Origin: Prevotella sp. CAG:755
Lineage (GTDB): Bacteria; Bacteroidota; Bacteroidia; Bacteroidales; Bacteroidaceae
DNA length: 45,186 nucleotides
NCBI GenBank assembly: GCA_000431275.1
Contig: HF989205.1
Location: 1-45,186, forward strand
Reading direction: 5' to 3'
Below, piece after piece: positions 43,520 to 45,186 of the stretch (the stretch's first letter is position 1; each line of letters starts with the position of its first letter). A model generated the notes under the pieces. The model ran no database searches, was not told where the DNA came from, and saw only the letters and a program-made list of their open reading frames with translations. Both the position numbers and the translations under genes were made by a program.

Positions 43520-44716
43520 TCAGCGCAACCGTCCCTGCCACAGAGCGGGCGTGCGGACGCCGGGTTTCAGCTCGCCGCCGAAGTAGTAGAACGTCGGTCC
43601 GCGACCGACGAGGGCAGCACCGGCGCGGGCCGCTTGGTCGGCCTCAGCGACGACATCCCAACGGTCGGCGGTGGAGGTGTAACGGAGGACGCAGCGGTTG
43701 AAGCGGTACCACGCGGGCGGGCGGGTCATGTAATCGTGACCGGCGGCCTGCAAAGCACGGACAAGGCTGTCGTTGCCCGACGCGCGGGCTTCGGCCAAGC
43801 GCTGCTCCCGCTGCAAGGCGGCGAGAAATACGTCCTTGTTCACCCCGCCAAGGCAGAGAGCCGTCGTATCGTCGAGGGCATAGCCCGCTCCGCCACCCAA
43901 GGCGAGAGACTCGCCCCGTCCGTCGGTCGGTGCGGCCACCGGCTCCCACCGACGGGCGGAGGGCACATAGCACCACGCCGTGAGCGAGACACTCGCCGGA
44001 CAGCTGGCCGAAGCGCCCGCGAAGCCGCCGAAGAGGAAAAGACACGACTCGCCGCCACGACGCAGCGCCACGGCCACGGGCTGCGTACGCGGTTCGCCGG
44101 GAAAGGGCGGCTCCTCGCGCCACTCGGCCGTCAGACTGTCGAGCGAGAGGGAGAACATGCGGTTCGACGGCGCGCCGCTGACATTTCCGCCCACCACGTA
44201 AAGCCGCCGCCCGAGGCGGACGCCCGCCATGTTGTCCACTGCCATCGGGAGGAGCGGAAGGCCATCGCACGTAACCTCCCCGTCTTTCTCCGACCCTCGG
44301 AGTTCCCAAACCGCGGCCAGCGGGCCGTGCGACGTGGTGCCCCCGATGAACGCCACACCGCTATCCGTCGGCAGGGCGACCCCATAAGCCGCCGCCTCAG
44401 GCAAACGGCCCACACGCTCCCAGCCTCTGTCCGGCGCATCCAAGCGCAGCGCATACACGTCATTATAATACGTTTTCTTTCCGCCTTCTGCGGCCGGAAC
44501 TCCGGGGAAATTGCATCCTCCGGCCACAACGAGACGCTCGCCAAGCCGCCCCGCATAAACAGCCGAGACCCCTTTCCGGTAAGCCGTATCTGCCACTCCG
44601 CCTACGGACGGCAGCGGTGTCCAGTCCCACATGCCGGATTTCGATTGGGCATGGCCGGTCAGGCACATCACACACAGTAGTGGTCCAAGCCTCAGCTTTC
44701 TCCATATTCCACGCAT
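43520..44716 (-). CDS. Exported kelch-type mutarotase, NanM-like
   Basis: A cyclically permuted kelch beta-propeller resembling N-acetylneuraminate epimerase (NanM), which converts released alpha-sialic acid to the beta anomer in the periplasm. Residues 1-23 form a signal peptide ending GHAQ. Kelch blades are visible as RLGERLVVAGGCNFPG, GVALPTDSGVAFIGGTTSHG, RLGRRLYVVGGNVSGAPSNRM, SCLFLFGGFAG and ALVGRGPTFYYFGGELKPGVR, the last closing the circle. The length is 398 residues from MRGIWRK; the frame is open 17 codons further upstream, inside the preceding gene. It starts 4 bp after the sialate O-acetylesterase stop, so the two are co-transcribed, and the partner supports a sialic-acid role. 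Confidence 0.87.
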   Translation of the reverse strand: MRGIWRKLRLGPLLCVMCLTGHAQSKSGMWDWTPLPSVGGVADTAYRKGVSAVYAGRLGERLVVAGGCNFPGVPAAEGGKKTYYNDVYALRLDAPDRGWERVGRLPEAAAYGVALPTDSGVAFIGGTTSHGPLAAVWELRGSEKDGEVTCDGLPLLPMAVDNMAGVRLGRRLYVVGGNVSGAPSNRMFSLSLDSLTAEWREEPPFPGEPRTQPVAVALRRGGESCLFLFGGFAGASASCPASVSLTAWCYVPSARRWEPVAAPTDGRGESLALGGGAGYALDDTTALCLGGVNKDVFLAALQREQRLAEARASGNDSLVRALQAAGHDYMTRPPAWYRFNRCVLRYTSTADRWDVVAEADQAARAGAALVGRGPTFYYFGGELKPGVRTPALWQGRLR

Positions 44717-44720
44717 AGGC

Positions 44721-45186
44721 CTACGGATTTTCGGTGGTGAACGTTGAAGCCGGCAAACCGGCCTCATTCACCAGATTGGCACGGGTGAAAGGCTGCCATC
44801 CATAACGGATGTATCGCGGTGCAGGAACCTGCGGCGAGCGGAGGGCCACCACCCCGTCGACCACGATACGGGCATCGGCGGGATAAAAGCGCCGGTCGGC
44901 ACCGGCCACTTCAAACGAACGGAGAGCGGCGCCGTCCGACGTGTGCAGTCCCCGGCCAAAATCAAAAGCCACGCTGACCGAGTCGCCCTCGACCGTAGCG
45001 ATACGGAACATCGGGCCGGAGGGGATGAGCCGGTCGGCGTCGCAGCCGTAGGTCCAGACGAGCGCCTGACGGGCCAGCCGTTCGCCCACCTCGCGCTTCC
45101 GGGTGGGATGCACATCGAGCGAATCGCCCACATCCGTCGTCACCACCATGTGGACACCCGGCAGCGAAGCGGCCAGCCGCCGCTGG
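44721..45186 (-). CDS. Sialate O-acetylesterase, C-terminal part (cut by window edge)
   Basis: Only the last 154 or so residues are inside the window; the frame is open to the right edge. The fragment starts QRRLAASLPGVHMVV and contains DVGDSLDVHPTRKREVGERLA, the SGNH block V whose Asp and His belong to the catalytic triad, followed by the beta-rich C-terminal end (RYIRYGWQPFTRANLVNEAGLPASTF) typical of sialate O-acetylesterases. Such enzymes remove O-acetyl groups from sialic acids so that they can be cleaved or used. It directly precedes the NanM-like mutarotase. The signal peptide and Ser motif would lie outside the window. Confidence 0.88.
   Translation of the reverse strand, partial: QRRLAASLPGVHMVVTTDVGDSLDVHPTRKREVGERLARQALVWTYGCDADRLIPSGPMFRIATVEGDSVSVAFDFGRGLHTSDGAALRSFEVAGADRRFYPADARIVVDGVVALRSPQVPAPRYIRYGWQPFTRANLVNEAGLPASTFTTENP

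Noticed and set aside
43634..44680. A 348-codon plus-strand open frame opposite the mutarotase gene
   Set aside because: The minus strand encodes clear kelch repeats and a signal peptide. The plus-strand product is Arg-rich without recognisable domains.
1..45186. tRNA, rRNA, tmRNA genes and CRISPR arrays
   Set aside because: No cloverleaf-like sequences with a GTTCNAN motif, no rRNA-like stretches and no regularly spaced identical repeats with unique spacers were seen. The 21-bp phased motifs at 8684 are too short and have no spacer structure.

Overview
The window looks like a chromosomal stretch from a fairly GC-rich member of the order Bacteroidales (Bacteroidetes). The evidence is threefold. 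Many genes carry the Bacteroidetes sigma-factor promoter (-33 TTTG or TTG, about 20 bp, -7 TAnnTTTG). The gene set is typical of the phylum: PorQ of the type IX secretion system, two ExbD copies next to ExbB and TonB, AsnA-type asparagine synthetase, GH109, and a secreted subtilase. Neighbourhoods such as ilvD-ilvB-ilvN-thioesterase-ilvC and porQ-cmk are also Bacteroidales-like. I cannot name a species. There are no tRNA or rRNA genes, no CRISPR array and no complete mobile element. Most of the window is housekeeping and surface or glycan metabolism.

Layout. 1-1,000: a tyrosine recombinase whose 5' end is doubtful. 1,092-7,240 (minus): branched-chain amino acid operon ilvD-ilvB-ilvN-(acyl-ACP thioesterase)-ilvC with a near-consensus promoter. 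7,516-8,517 (minus): malate dehydrogenase. 8,985-12,194 (plus): type I asparaginase, then a lipoprotein binding protein and a permease of a B12/iron-siderophore-type ABC importer that has no ATPase gene beside it. 12,454-14,781: convergent asnA and trpS with facing terminators. 15,143-16,711 (minus): a secreted GH109-like protein. 16,955-22,695 (minus): exbB-exbD-exbD-tonB-PstS-like lipoprotein, then a TPR protein under its own promoter. 23,083-25,727 (plus): ilvE, a DUF975-type membrane protein and a membrane-anchored coiled-coil protein. 25,808-30,929 (plus): beta-carbonic anhydrase, a secreted three-lobed retropepsin-like protein and a GH27 alpha-galactosidase with a C-terminal carbohydrate-binding module. 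31,177-37,226 (plus): mnmA, subtilase, xseA, xseB, trmB, mrp. 37,721-40,301 (minus): a second tonB, a short-chain prenyl diphosphate synthase, tatD. 40,430-43,003 (plus): porQ, cmk, ispH. 43,520-45,186 (minus): end of a sialate O-acetylesterase followed by a NanM-like kelch mutarotase, which suggests a sialic-acid foraging locus running off the right edge.

Links between genes: IlvB/N/C/D and the separately placed IlvE together make valine, isoleucine and leucine precursors. AnsA and AsnA catalyse opposite asparagine reactions within 5 kb of each other. The Ton motor and the second TonB would energise outer-membrane import, which suits the glycan-processing enzymes (GH109, GH27, sialate esterase, mutarotase). 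The prenyl synthase and IspH belong to isoprenoid synthesis.

I did not find a clearly new multi-gene system. The most interesting unexplained signals are small. They are a 52-bp perfect palindrome (26,406-26,457); an 80-bp direct repeat whose internal hairpin shows a compensatory base-pair change (43,133 and 43,408); three motif copies spaced exactly 21 bp apart upstream of mdh and ansA; a TTCTGTCAGCC-type motif in several intergenic gaps; twin promoters placed almost on top of their start codons; and a single-chain protein with three retropepsin-like lobes, one of which has lost its DTG motif.
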